Below are positions 16,401-25,054 of a DNA stretch of 64,000 nucleotides, one piece after another. The notes beneath the pieces are model-generated. The model had not been told where the DNA came from. It saw nothing but the letters and a program-made list of their open reading frames with translations, and ran no database searches. The stretch lies in assembly GCA_016872495.1 (NCBI GenBank), contig VGZT01000001.1:62001-126000 (forward strand), given 5' to 3'. A program made the position numbers and the translations under genes. The first letter of the stretch is position 1. Each line of letters opens with the position of its first letter. This DNA comes from SAR202 cluster bacterium (GTDB lineage: Bacteria > Chloroflexota > Dehalococcoidia > Lucifugimonadales > Lucifugimonadaceae).

Positions 16401-17159
16401 ATGCCCAGGTTCCCCGACCGATCACTGCCCGTGGAAACCGCGCGCTCTCAGGCAACCCGAACGGCTTTGCGCGACATGCCGGAATCGGACCGGCCGCGGG
16501 AGCGGCTACGGGATTACGGGCCGCCGCAACTTGCGAATGCCGAATTGATCGCGATCCTCCTCCGCACCGGGACCGCGGGGGAGAGCGCGTTGGCCGCCGC
16601 CGGCCGCCTACTCGCCAGGTTCAACGGGCTGGCCGGATTGGGCCGCGTCTCGTACGCCGAGCTATGCAATGAGCGCGGGTTGTCGGACGCCAAGGCGTGC
16701 CAGCTGCTCGCGGGACTGGAACTTGGGCGCCGCGTGGCCGCTCTGCGCCCGGATGATCGGTCGTCGATAAGCTCGCCTGCAGACATCGCCGCGCTGTTGA
16801 TGCCGCAGATGTCCGGACTCGAGCGCGAGCACCTGAAGGTGGTCCTCCTCAATACCAAGAACCAGGTTCTGGCCGTGCATCCGGTGTATGTGGGAAGCGT
16901 CAATGCCGCGGTGGTCCGTCCCGCCGAGGTCTTTGCGGAAGCCGTCCGCCGCGTGTGTCCGGCGCTTGTCGTCGTACACAACCACCCGTCTGGCGACCCT
17001 GCGCCCAGCACCGAAGACGTTGCCACCACCAGGCGGTTGGCGGAGGCGGGACGCATCCTGGATATCGACGTGCTGGACCACATCGTGCTTGGCCAGGGGA
17101 GATTCGTCAGCATGCGCGAACGGCGCCTGGGGTTCGACTGGCCAGGCGGCATCGGTTAG
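16401..17159 (+). CDS. radC: RadC/JAB1-family protein
   Basis: A 252-residue RadC family protein: an N-terminal helix-hairpin-helix region (PRERLRDYGPPQLANAELIA, LLRTGT) followed by a JAB/MPN-like metalloprotease fold with the metal motif HNHPSGDPAPS and a downstream Asp in DIDVLDHIVLG. The name comes from an old misassigned repair phenotype; the true role is unknown. The GAGGTGAT before the ATG is a good ribosome-binding site. It stands alone, upstream of the pxp genes. Confidence 0.93.
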   Translation: MPRFPDRSLPVETARSQATRTALRDMPESDRPRERLRDYGPPQLANAELIAILLRTGTAGESALAAAGRLLARFNGLAGLGRVSYAELCNERGLSDAKACQLLAGLELGRRVAALRPDDRSSISSPADIAALLMPQMSGLEREHLKVVLLNTKNQVLAVHPVYVGSVNAAVVRPAEVFAEAVRRVCPALVVVHNHPSGDPAPSTEDVATTRRLAEAGRILDIDVLDHIVLGQGRFVSMRERRLGFDWPGGIG

Positions 17160-17292
17160 GAGAACCGCCTCCCGATCAGGCGACGTGCCATGCCTCCCCG
17201 GCCGAGGTACGCTATGGATTCGTTTGACCCTCAGGATGACCCTGTCGGGTCGTAGGTCGGCCGCCGGCGCGGCCGCATCGGAGGTATGGCGG

Positions 17293-18084
17293 GTGGCCAG
17301 TGAGCCCAGGGGCGCAATTGACTTCAATTGCGACATGGGGGAGTCGTTCGGGACCTACAAGCTCGGGCTTGACGAAGAGGTCGTAAAGCACGTCTCCTCG
17401 GTCAATATCGCAGCCGGTTTCCATGCCGGCGACCCCGATTGGATGGCGCGTACCGTGCGGTTGGCGGAAGAGCAGGGCGCGGGCATAGGCGCGCATCCTT
17501 CGTACCCGGACCTGGCCGGGTTTGGCAGGCGCGACATGTCGTTGACGCCCGCAGAAGTGCGGAATGTCGTGACCTATCAGATCGGAGCGCTTGCTGGTTT
17601 TGTTCGCGGCCACCGGCTGCAGCACGTCAAGCCGCATGGGGCGATGTACAACAAGGCGGTACGGGACCCGGCGGAGGCGACGGCCATCGTCGAGGCTGTG
17701 AAGGCATATGACCCGTCTCTGATCCTGGTCGTGCTTGCGGGATCGCAGTGGGAGACAATTGCCCGGCGGGCCGGGCTGAAGGTCGCCCGGGAGGCATATG
17801 CCGATCGTGCGATTACTCCGCAAGGGACCCTTGTCCCAAGATCACAACCGGGTGCGGTCATACACGATGAAGAGGCGGTTGTTCGGCGAACGCTGAAACT
17901 GGCGTGTGAGGGGCGTGTCGTCACGATCGAAGGCAAAGAAATCGACTTCATCGCAGACACCATTTGCCTGCACGGTGACACCCCTGGCGCGGTGCGCCTG
18001 GCTGCGGAAGTCCGCAGAGAGCTCGGGAAGGCCGGGGTAGAGGTCAGGCCGATGGCAAGCATCATGGGTGCTCGGGCGTCTTGA
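17293..18084 (+). CDS. pxpA: 5-oxoprolinase subunit A (LamB/YcsF family)
   Basis: PxpA works with PxpB and PxpC to hydrolyse 5-oxoproline to glutamate with ATP. The 263-residue protein carries the family signatures IDFNCDMGESFG at its start, NIAAGFHAGDP, IGAHPSYPDL, VKPHGAMYN and TICLHGDTPGAV. The GTG at 17293 follows GAGG by eight bases and gives the normal length; an ATG at 17236 is possible but has a weaker ribosome site. Its stop overlaps the TTG of pxpB. Confidence 0.93.
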   Translation: MASEPRGAIDFNCDMGESFGTYKLGLDEEVVKHVSSVNIAAGFHAGDPDWMARTVRLAEEQGAGIGAHPSYPDLAGFGRRDMSLTPAEVRNVVTYQIGALAGFVRGHRLQHVKPHGAMYNKAVRDPAEATAIVEAVKAYDPSLILVVLAGSQWETIARRAGLKVAREAYADRAITPQGTLVPRSQPGAVIHDEEAVVRRTLKLACEGRVVTIEGKEIDFIADTICLHGDTPGAVRLAAEVRRELGKAGVEVRPMASIMGARAS

Positions 18085-18833
18085 CGCTGGAAGCCGGCCC
18101 GCGAGTTCGCATCCTGCCTGCGGGCGAGTCCGCGCTCGTCATCGAGTTGGGGGACGCGATCGACCCCGGCCTGAATCAGCAGGTCTATGAACTGGCGACT
18201 GCGATCGAAAGAGCGTCGGTCCCGGGCGTCCAGGAGCTGATCCCGACCTACCGCTCGTTGCTGGTGCGCTACGACCCTTTGCGGACGGGGTTTGCAGAAA
18301 TGGCCCGGAACTTCGAACAGATGGCTGCTGCGGCAGTTTCAGCACGTCCGCACAGGGAGGATCGACGGTTCGTTTTCGAGGTGCCGGTTGCGTACGGGGG
18401 CGCCGACGGACCCGACCTTCCCGAAGTTGCCAGGCATGCCGGGCTTACCGAAGAGGAGGTGATCGGGCACCACACCTTCCCGACTTACCGCGTCTACATG
18501 CTCGGGTTCGCGCCCGGATTCCCTTACCTTGGCGGGCTTGACCCGAGGATTGCCTGTCCGCGCTTGAAGACCCCGCGGACGCGCGTTCCCGTTGGCTCGG
18601 TCGGTATTGCGGAGCAGCAGACCGGAATCTATCCGCTGGCGACCCCAGGCGGGTGGCAGATCATCGGGCGGACGCCGGCGCCGTTGTTCCGCCCCGACCA
18701 CGAGCCCCCGGTAGCGATCATGCCGGGCAGCTTCATGCGATTTGTGCGAGTCAGCGCCGAGGAGGCGGATGCCGTCCGTGACCTCGTGCACGACGGCAGG
18801 TACGAGATCCCCGTACGGCGCAGAGGGTTCTGA
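18081..18833 (+). CDS. pxpB: 5-oxoprolinase subunit B (KipI family)
   Basis: The 250-residue protein belongs to the PxpB/KipI cyclophilin-like family. The blocks VRILPAGESALVIELGD, IPTYRSLLVRYDP, YMLGFAPGFPYLGGL, RVPVGSVGIAEQQTGIYP and GGWQIIGRTP are typical. The start is a TTG overlapping the pxpA stop in TTGA, indicating coupled translation. It is the ATPase/oxoprolinase partner of PxpC. Confidence 0.93.
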   Translation: MTLEAGPRVRILPAGESALVIELGDAIDPGLNQQVYELATAIERASVPGVQELIPTYRSLLVRYDPLRTGFAEMARNFEQMAAAAVSARPHREDRRFVFEVPVAYGGADGPDLPEVARHAGLTEEEVIGHHTFPTYRVYMLGFAPGFPYLGGLDPRIACPRLKTPRTRVPVGSVGIAEQQTGIYPLATPGGWQIIGRTPAPLFRPDHEPPVAIMPGSFMRFVRVSAEEADAVRDLVHDGRYEIPVRRRGF

Positions 18834-18835
18834 CC

Positions 18836-19915
18836 GTGTTGCGCGTCACCTCGGGCGGTCCTCTCGCCACGGTCCAGGACCAGGGCCGATTTGGCTTCTC
18901 CCGGTTCGGGATCTCGGTGTCCGGCGCCGTGGACGCCCACGCTCTGACGCTCGGGAACCGCCTGGTGGGCAACCCTGCGAACTCGGCGGCGATCGAGATC
19001 ACCTTTGGCGGCGCTGTCTTCGAGTTCGCCGCGGACACGGTATTTGCATTGACCGGAGCGGACCTTTCTCCGGACTTGAACGGCGTGCCCGTGCAGATGA
19101 ACCAGACGATCGCCGCGATCCCTGGTGACCGCCTTTCGATGCAGTCGCCCAGGTTCGGCCTGCGTTCGTACCTGTGCGTCGCGGGCGGATTCGAGGTGCC
19201 CCTGACGATGGGCTCGCGTTCTACATATCTCGCAGCGGGCGTCGGCGGCCACCACGGCCGGGCGTTGAAGCAGGGCGACGAGGTGCCTATCGGCACGCCG
19301 GGCCGCACTGTTCACGCCGGGCGGCGTGCCCCCGATGCGATCATCCCGCGCTACGGGGCCGAGATCAGCGTCAGGGTGGTCCCGGGGCCCCAGGAAGACC
19401 GTTTCACCGAGCGCGGCCTTGAGACGTTCTACTCATCGGTCTACACGTCGACCGACAAGTCGGATCGCCAGGGTGTGCGGTTGGACGGGCCGGCGATCGA
19501 GGCCCACGGCAAGCGTTACGACATCGTTTCCGACGCCGTGGTGACCGGTGCGATCCAGGTTCCCGGGGATGCGCGGCCGATCGTTCTGCTGGCGGACCGG
19601 CAGACGACCGGCGGCTACCCCAAGATCGGCGTTGTGGCGACCGTGGATATCCCGCTGCTTGCCCAGGCGGCTCCGGGAACCAAGATCAGGTTCTCGAAGG
19701 TCACGGTCGAAGAAGCGCAGCAAGCCACCCGCACTGCGATTGCGGGGCTGGCCGGGATGGCGTTGGAGGAGCCGGTCGTGCAGGTCACGGAGATGGTGAT
19801 CGACGGGCTTCCGGTCAGGGTGGAGATCGCAACTCCGCGCGAGCCAACCTCGTTGACCCGCCTCACGGTGGTTGAAAACGGCAGGCTCAGGGTTGCGGCG
19901 ATAGATGTGGTTTAA
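18836..19915 (+). CDS. pxpC: 5-oxoprolinase subunit C (KipA family)
   Basis: The 359-residue protein belongs to the PxpC/KipA biotin-dependent-carboxyltransferase-like family. It shows VTSGGPLATVQDQGRFGF, AGGFEVPLTMGSRSTYL, VRVVPGPQEDRFTERG and RGVRLDGP-like (QGVRLDGPAIE). The GTG start lies two bases after pxpB. C-terminal ADRQTTGGYPKIGVVATVD is typical too. The last codons overlap a TAAGAT motif that may serve the next two genes. Confidence 0.93.
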   Translation: MLRVTSGGPLATVQDQGRFGFSRFGISVSGAVDAHALTLGNRLVGNPANSAAIEITFGGAVFEFAADTVFALTGADLSPDLNGVPVQMNQTIAAIPGDRLSMQSPRFGLRSYLCVAGGFEVPLTMGSRSTYLAAGVGGHHGRALKQGDEVPIGTPGRTVHAGRRAPDAIIPRYGAEISVRVVPGPQEDRFTERGLETFYSSVYTSTDKSDRQGVRLDGPAIEAHGKRYDIVSDAVVTGAIQVPGDARPIVLLADRQTTGGYPKIGVVATVDIPLLAQAAPGTKIRFSKVTVEEAQQATRTAIAGLAGMALEEPVVQVTEMVIDGLPVRVEIATPREPTSLTRLTVVENGRLRVAAIDVV

Positions 19916-19942
19916 GATGCCCGGGCCGATGCGAGACAAATC

Positions 19943-20155
19943 ATGGTGAATCCAGAATCAATGCCCAGGGCCGGCTCGGGGGTCGACGAAGACGCCGCCC
20001 TCGCGGCCGCGATCGCGGTTGCGCTGGCGGTCGCCGAGCGAGACGTCAGGCCGGCGGCTGGCCCCGGCAACATGGCGCCGGTCGCCGGGTTGAACCCCTG
20101 GCTGCTGGACGGGCGTCGTCGTCAGATGGAGTCCCACGGCCGGGGGGTGCGATGA
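19943..20155 (+). CDS. Small OadG/gamma-like accessory protein of a biotin enzyme
   Basis: A 70-residue protein with an Ala/Val-rich helix (ALAAAIAVALAVAERD) and a short C-terminal NPWLLDGRRRQME. In anaerobe and Chloroflexota gene clusters that I recall, such small proteins with an AAIAVALA helix and a PWxLxGR tail lie before biotin carboxyl carrier genes and resemble the cytoplasmic part of OadG. It overlaps the biotin carrier gene by four bases (ATGA). It may help assemble the biotin complex; this is an inference from position and shape. Confidence 0.6.
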   Translation: MVNPESMPRAGSGVDEDAALAAAIAVALAVAERDVRPAAGPGNMAPVAGLNPWLLDGRRRQMESHGRGVR

Positions 20156-20616
20156 GTTTTCGGCGATACCGAATCGTCGTCGGCGGCAAGACCTACGACG
20201 TGGAGGTGGGGGATACTTCGAAGTCCCCGATTTCGGTCCTGGTCAACGGCGTCACCTACACGGTTGAGTTGCCGTCCCGCCCACAGCCGGCGGTCAGGCC
20301 GGTGCGTCCGAGCGTTGCGCCGCTGGTGCGTGCTCCTTCCTATTCAGCGCCGACCGCTGTTCCCGCCCCGGGTCCGGCACCGGCTGCCCCGGTAGGAGCT
20401 GGCGCGCATGCCGTGACCGCCCAGATGCCGGGGAAGGTCGTCTCGGTTGCGGCAAGGGTGGGCGATCATCTCGTGCGCGGCCAGCCGATCTGCGTGATCG
20501 AGTCGATGAAGATGGAGCTGACCATCGCCGCGCCGCGCGAATGTACCGTCAGCGCCGTGCACGTGGCGGCCGGTGAGGCTGTCAGGAGCGGCCAGGTACT
20601 CGCGGAGATCGAGTAG
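20152..20616 (+). CDS. Biotin carboxyl carrier protein (biotin/lipoyl attachment domain)
   Basis: A 154-residue protein with an N-terminal beta-rich segment (YRIVVGGKTYDVEVGD), a Pro/Ala-rich flexible linker (about residues 45-90) and a C-terminal biotinyl domain. The biotin site is ESMKME with the target lysine at residue 120; the classical AMKM has Ser in place of Ala here. MPGKVVSVAARVGDHLVRGQ is the leading half of the domain. The ATG overlaps the previous gene. No biotin carboxylase or carboxyltransferase gene is adjacent, so its partners may be the pxp proteins (PxpB/C resemble carboxyltransferase-like proteins) or enzymes coded elsewhere. Confidence 0.9.
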   Translation: MSFRRYRIVVGGKTYDVEVGDTSKSPISVLVNGVTYTVELPSRPQPAVRPVRPSVAPLVRAPSYSAPTAVPAPGPAPAAPVGAGAHAVTAQMPGKVVSVAARVGDHLVRGQPICVIESMKMELTIAAPRECTVSAVHVAAGEAVRSGQVLAEIE

Positions 20617-20635
20617 CGGGGCCCGGAGCCGGTCC

Positions 20636-21580
20636 TCAGAACACCGCGATCGGATTGCACGGAGAGCCGGTCGTGTTGGTCAGCCTGAGCGGCAGGATGT
20701 TGATCAGGAACTGCCAGCGCTTCCGTTCCCGGCACGCCTGCGCAAGGCCTTCGAGGTCGGCGTTGTCCAGGATCCACAGTCCGAGGGCGACGATCCCTAC
20801 CTGGTGGACCGGGTTGGTGAATCGGGGGTAGCCGGTCGGAGTCACGTCGTTGCCGGTATCGGAGCCCATGACGGCGACCCCGCGCGAGTGCATGAACGGC
20901 AGGATCTCGGGCAGCGGTCCGGTTGATCCGCCGGCTGCGACATGCTGCACACCCTTCTCGTTCCACTTCCTTAGCTGGCCGGTACGCATCAGAAGCACGT
21001 CGCCCGGCTCGACCTTGAATCCGCAACGGGCCTCGGCGGCCTCGATGTCAGCCATTCCGACACCATCGGGCGATTCCAGCCAGTCGACCCCACGCAGATA
21101 CGGTGCGTCGACCAGCACGCCGCGTGTGACGATCCCTTTCTTGACCAGGTCGACCGATTCCATCTTCGCCCCCTCACCGGCCGTGACCTGGGTGGAGGGG
21201 TGGCCGTTGTACATGCGGCCGTCCCAGAAGAAGTGGGCGAGGCTGTCCAGGTGCGTGATCGAATGGCCGTGAAACACCAGGCCGAAGTAGTCCATGGCCA
21301 CCTGGCGATCGGGTCCGCCGTCGCCTGGCCGGTAGGGCTCGCCGGTCATGACCATGAAGTGGTGAGGCTGGACGCGCAGATTTGGCCCTCCCTCCCAGAC
21401 GACCGGCCTGGAGCACGTGACGGTCACGCCCTCCCGGACCAGGTCGACCGCTGCCTTCGTCCTGGCTGGTGTCAGGTGGTTGAGGGTGCCGAGTTCGTCT
21501 TTGTCTCCCCAGCGGCCCCAGTTCGAGAGGGACTTCATCCAGCCGAGCAACTGGTCCTGGGTTGGCCTGGTGGAAGCCAT
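20636..21580 (-). CDS. Cyclase-family (KynB-like) metal-dependent hydrolase
   Basis: A 314-residue protein of the cyclase family (arylformamidase/KynB-like fold). The metal motif is visible as HGHSITHLDSLAHFFWDG, where the His/Asp/His pattern matches HxGTHxDxxxH with a change (I-T in place of G-T). The C-terminal part contains GLWILDNADLEGLA. The ATG at 21580 has AGGAG eight bases upstream and is preferred to a GTG 30 bases earlier. Members hydrolyse amides or lactone-like substrates; the substrate here is unknown. It converges with the biotin carrier gene. Confidence 0.85.
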   Translation of the reverse strand: MASTRPTQDQLLGWMKSLSNWGRWGDKDELGTLNHLTPARTKAAVDLVREGVTVTCSRPVVWEGGPNLRVQPHHFMVMTGEPYRPGDGGPDRQVAMDYFGLVFHGHSITHLDSLAHFFWDGRMYNGHPSTQVTAGEGAKMESVDLVKKGIVTRGVLVDAPYLRGVDWLESPDGVGMADIEAAEARCGFKVEPGDVLLMRTGQLRKWNEKGVQHVAAGGSTGPLPEILPFMHSRGVAVMGSDTGNDVTPTGYPRFTNPVHQVGIVALGLWILDNADLEGLAQACRERKRWQFLINILPLRLTNTTGSPCNPIAVF

Positions 21581-21695
21581 CGGGCGTGCTCCTGTTCGGG
21601 TCGTTTCCACGTGACCGTTTTCAAGGAGTCACATGCTACAATCCCGCAGCGTTTTCGATGCCGATTTCCAGATACGATTTGAATCCGGAGCGCAG

Positions 21696-22718
21696 ATGCC
21701 AGTCTCACCGCAGCGGCTCGACTACCTGGCGGCCCAGATCCAGGCGGTCCACCAACACCTGCGGCTCCTCGAAACCGTAGTCACATCCCCGATCGGCTTG
21801 ACCACCGACCTGCAGTCATTGCGCGAGTCGCTTCCCATCCCGGAGGCGCAGCGGGAGCGTGATCGCACTGCATTCCAGGACCTGGCACGCGACCGTGATG
21901 CAGGAAGGGTGGGACTCGCCACCCGACGTGCCCTTGCGGAAACGCTGGCGCTGGTCCGCTTGTTGACCCCGGCGGACGCCGAAGCCGGTGTCTCGATGGA
22001 CTGGCAGGGCAGGGCGCTGAAGATCCTGGAGAGGGTGGACGCCCGGCTCGGCGCTGAGGTGCGCCAGGCGAAGGCACGTGGACTGGTCGGGCTGTACGTG
22101 ATCGTCGATCCCGAGCAGACCAATGGCCGGTCGCCCATCGACGTGGCTGGCGCTGCGCTCGAGGGCGGCGCGATCGCCATACAGCTGCGCGATAAGAAGT
22201 CGGACAAGGGGGCCCAGTCGAGGATGGCGTCGGCGATCGCCCGCCTCTGCAACGACCGTAAAGCGCTCTTCTTCGTCAACGACCATGCCGACATTGCTCG
22301 AATCTGTGGCGCGGATGGCGTCCACGTGGGGCAGACCGACCTCCCCGTTGCCGGTGCGAGGCAGGTCCTGCGGGCTGATCAGCTGGTCGGTACCTCGAAC
22401 GCGCTCTTCGAGGAGGCGATCGCTTCCGAGTCGCAGTCCGCCGACTACATCGCGGTTGGCAGGATGTACGAGACAGAGAGCAAGTCGAATACCCGCCCCG
22501 CCGGGGTGGAGACCCTGCGCAAGGTAAAGGCATCGGTCGGCGTCCCGGTGCTCGCGATCGGCGGCATCAATGAGTCGAACCTGGCCCCGGTGGTCAAGGC
22601 TGGCGCAGATGCCATCTGCGTGATCGGCGCCGTTTGCAGGGCGCCCGATCCTGCCGCCGCGGCCAGGAGGCTGACCGGACTGATCGAGGCCGCCCGTCAA
22701 GGCCAGGGCTCTGGTTGA
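21696..22718 (+). CDS. thiE: Thiamine-phosphate synthase ThiE with an extra N-terminal helical domain
   Basis: The C-terminal about 205 residues are ThiE, the enzyme joining HMP-PP and thiazole phosphate: GLYVIVDPEQTNGRS, AIQLRDKKSDKGA, ALFFVNDHADIARICGADGVHVGQTDLP, GTSNALFEEA, DYIAVGRMYET and VPVLAIGGI with a terminal AGADAICVIGAV. The N-terminal about 130 residues are mostly alpha-helical (LDYLAAQIQAVHQHLRLLETV and more) and are not part of normal ThiE. Cyanobacterial ThiE proteins carry an N-terminal ThiD2-type domain, but I do not see its usual LRVIED motif here. The ATG at 21696 has GGAG at good spacing; an upstream ATG at 21633 coincides with a TACAAT promoter-like element. Confidence 0.88.
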   Translation: MPVSPQRLDYLAAQIQAVHQHLRLLETVVTSPIGLTTDLQSLRESLPIPEAQRERDRTAFQDLARDRDAGRVGLATRRALAETLALVRLLTPADAEAGVSMDWQGRALKILERVDARLGAEVRQAKARGLVGLYVIVDPEQTNGRSPIDVAGAALEGGAIAIQLRDKKSDKGAQSRMASAIARLCNDRKALFFVNDHADIARICGADGVHVGQTDLPVAGARQVLRADQLVGTSNALFEEAIASESQSADYIAVGRMYETESKSNTRPAGVETLRKVKASVGVPVLAIGGINESNLAPVVKAGADAICVIGAVCRAPDPAAAARRLTGLIEAARQGQGSG

Positions 22719-22773
22719 CCGCCTAACAGGCTGGTGGTAGGTTCGACTTTTGCGACCGTTCGTGACTGAGACG

Positions 22774-22800
22774 AAGACCTTCCCTTTGAGAAGGTTTTTT
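22774..22800 (+). terminator. Rho-independent terminator after thiE
   Basis: A stem of AAGACCTTC with GAAGGTTTT (the outer pairs include one G-T) closes a seven-base loop, followed by a run of T. It ends thiE transcription or acts as an attenuator in front of hppA, whose start is 19 bases further on. Confidence 0.75.
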
Positions 22801-22818
22801 CGCCGGGGGAACAAATAG

Positions 22819-24894
22819 ATGGAATCTGCGCAGTGGGGGCTGTACCTCTCGTTGTTTGCGGGGGTACTCGGCCTGTTGGCCGCCCTCGTCATGGCGATGG
22901 GGGTCCTTAGGAAGAGTCCGGGGAACGAGACGGTCAGGGGAATCGGTGCACTGATCCAGGAAGGCGCCATGGCCTTCCTGCGTCGCGAGTACTCGATCCT
23001 TGCAGTATTCGTCGTGGTGATGGCCGTGATTCTGGCCGTCTTCATCGACTTCAACGTCCTCAACAACGCCCAGATCGACACCCTGTTTGAGCAGGGTGGT
23101 TACCACACGAAGGGGCCATGGACGGCAGTGGCCTACGTGTTTGGCGCGATCAGCTCGGGCCTGGCCGGCTTCATTGGCATGGCGATCGCGGTGCGCGGCA
23201 ATGTCCGCACGACCACTGCCGCGCAGGAGGGCCTCAACCCGGCCCTGCGCGTGGCCTTCAACAGTGGGGCCGTCATGGGCCTCACCGTGGTCGGCATCGG
23301 CCTCCTCGGCGTGTCCGTGCTGTGGTTAATCTTCAAGGACCCGAACATCGTCGTTGGCTACGGCTTCGGCGCCTCTTCGATCGCCCTCTTCGCACGCGTC
23401 GGTGGCGGCATCTACACGAAGGCCGCCGACGTGGGTGCTGACCTGGTTGGCAAGGTCGAAGCCGGGATTCCGGAAGACGACCCGCGCAACCCCGCGACCA
23501 TCGCAGACAACGTCGGCGACAACGTTGGCGACGTTGCGGGCATGGGCGCCGACCTGTTCGAGTCGTACGTTGGATCGATCATCGCCTCGCTGGCGCTCGC
23601 GCTGACCGTGGGCGTTGCGGGCCTGAAGGCGGAATCCTTTGACGCCGGGCTCGCGCTGCTTCCGCTCATCATCTCGGGAATCGGCATCGGTGCATCGATC
23701 ATCGGCGCGATGCTCGTGCGCACCCCGCCCAAGGCTTCCATGGGGCGGCTTCTCTGGGCATTGCGCACCGGGATCTTTGGCGCCGGCGGAATCGCATTGA
23801 TCGGGACGGCGGTCGCGATCATGATCCTCGACCTTGACTTCAACCTGTTCTGGGTCGTCGTTACCGGTCTCGTGGTCGGCCAGGTGATCGGCACCGCTAC
23901 CGAGTACTTCACCGCCTACGAGTACCGTCCCGTCAAGTGGATTGCGAAGCAATCGACCACCGGCCCGGCCTCGACGATCATCGCGGGTGTGGCGATGGGT
24001 CTCCTGAGCACGGCCATCCCGGCCGTCGCCATCGTGATCGGCATCTGGGTAGCCAACTCGCTGGCAGGGCTCTACGGAGTCGGCCTCGCGGCAGTCGGCA
24101 TGCTGTCGACGCTCGGCGTGACCCTGGCGACTGACGCCTACGGGCCGGTCGCGGACAACGCGGGTGGCATCGCCGAGCAGGCGCACCTGCCTCCCGAGGT
24201 GCGCGAGCGAACCGACTCACTGGACTCACTGGGGAACACGACCGCCGCCACCGGCAAGGGCTTCGCCATTGGCTCGGCGGTACTGACCGCGCTGGCACTG
24301 ATGGTTGCCTACAAGCAGATGGTCGGGATAGAGGCGTTCGACCTGATCGACCCGAGTGTCCTGCTCGGTCTCATCGTTGGCGGATTGCTCCCGTTTGTCT
24401 TTTCCGCGCTGTCCATGCGTGCGGTCGGGGCCGCTGCGGGCCGCATGATCGACGAAGTGCGCCGCCAGTTCCGCGAGATCCCGGGGCTGCGCGAGGGCAA
24501 GCCGGGGGTCAAACCCGACGCGGCGCGTGCGGTCGACATCAGCACCCAGGGCGCGTTGAAGGAGATGATCCTTCCGGGGGTGATGGCTATCGTGGCGCCG
24601 ATCGCCGTGGGCGCATTCCTGGGGCCCGCCGCGCTCGGCGGGCTGCTCGCAGGCTCGATTGTCACGGGCTTCCTGCTGGCGGTATTCATGGCCAACGCGG
24701 GTGGCGCCTGGGACAATGCCAAGAAGTACATCGAGGCCGGCGCGCATGGCGGGAAGGGATCCGATGCCCACAAGGCTGCGGTCACCGGAGACACCGTCGG
24801 CGACCCGTTCAAGGACACCGCGGGACCTTCGATCAACATCCTGTTGAAGCTAATGGCCATCGTGTCCTTGATCTTCGGACCACTGTTCGTTTGA
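22819..24894 (+). CDS. hppA: Membrane-bound ion-translocating pyrophosphatase
   Basis: This 691-residue membrane enzyme with about 16 helices hydrolyses pyrophosphate to pump H+ or Na+. The substrate-binding signature is visible: DVGADLVGKVEAGIPEDDPRN and DNVGDNVGDVAGMGADLFES. The segment GNTTAATGKGFAIGSA carries Ala at the position (residue 476) where K+-independent enzymes have Lys, so it belongs to the K+-dependent class. Ion specificity (H+ or Na+) is not decidable by eye. GGGGGAA precedes the ATG. It would save energy from biosynthetic pyrophosphate, in line with a slow-growing or energy-limited organism. Confidence 0.95.
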   Translation: MESAQWGLYLSLFAGVLGLLAALVMAMGVLRKSPGNETVRGIGALIQEGAMAFLRREYSILAVFVVVMAVILAVFIDFNVLNNAQIDTLFEQGGYHTKGPWTAVAYVFGAISSGLAGFIGMAIAVRGNVRTTTAAQEGLNPALRVAFNSGAVMGLTVVGIGLLGVSVLWLIFKDPNIVVGYGFGASSIALFARVGGGIYTKAADVGADLVGKVEAGIPEDDPRNPATIADNVGDNVGDVAGMGADLFESYVGSIIASLALALTVGVAGLKAESFDAGLALLPLIISGIGIGASIIGAMLVRTPPKASMGRLLWALRTGIFGAGGIALIGTAVAIMILDLDFNLFWVVVTGLVVGQVIGTATEYFTAYEYRPVKWIAKQSTTGPASTIIAGVAMGLLSTAIPAVAIVIGIWVANSLAGLYGVGLAAVGMLSTLGVTLATDAYGPVADNAGGIAEQAHLPPEVRERTDSLDSLGNTTAATGKGFAIGSAVLTALALMVAYKQMVGIEAFDLIDPSVLLGLIVGGLLPFVFSALSMRAVGAAAGRMIDEVRRQFREIPGLREGKPGVKPDAARAVDISTQGALKEMILPGVMAIVAPIAVGAFLGPAALGGLLAGSIVTGFLLAVFMANAGGAWDNAKKYIEAGAHGGKGSDAHKAAVTGDTVGDPFKDTAGPSINILLKLMAIVSLIFGPLFV

Positions 24895-24918
24895 CAGACT
24901 GACCACTAATGATCGACC

Positions 24919-24940
24919 GGGGGGCGCTGCGGCGCCCCTC
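24919..24940 (+). terminator. GC-rich hairpin after hppA, likely terminator
   Basis: GGGGCGC and GCGCCCC form a perfect 7-bp stem with a TGCG loop (24921-24938), extended by outer G-C and G-T pairs. The downstream GGCGTTTCTGG has only a short T-run, so it is a weak intrinsic terminator. Confidence 0.55.
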
Positions 24941-25054
24941 GGCGTTTCTGGAATGGACGCAGGGGAGTCCACAGATCTGCAGTTGCCATCACGGCGGGTT
25001 AAGATGTCCGGGCCCGGCCGGCCGGGCCAAAGTCGTGTCTGAACGGGGGTGAAC

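Noticed and set aside
23326-24186. Minus-strand open frame of 286 codons opposite hppA
   Set aside because: Composition is rich in Arg, His, Gly and Asp with no domain; it is a shadow of hppA.
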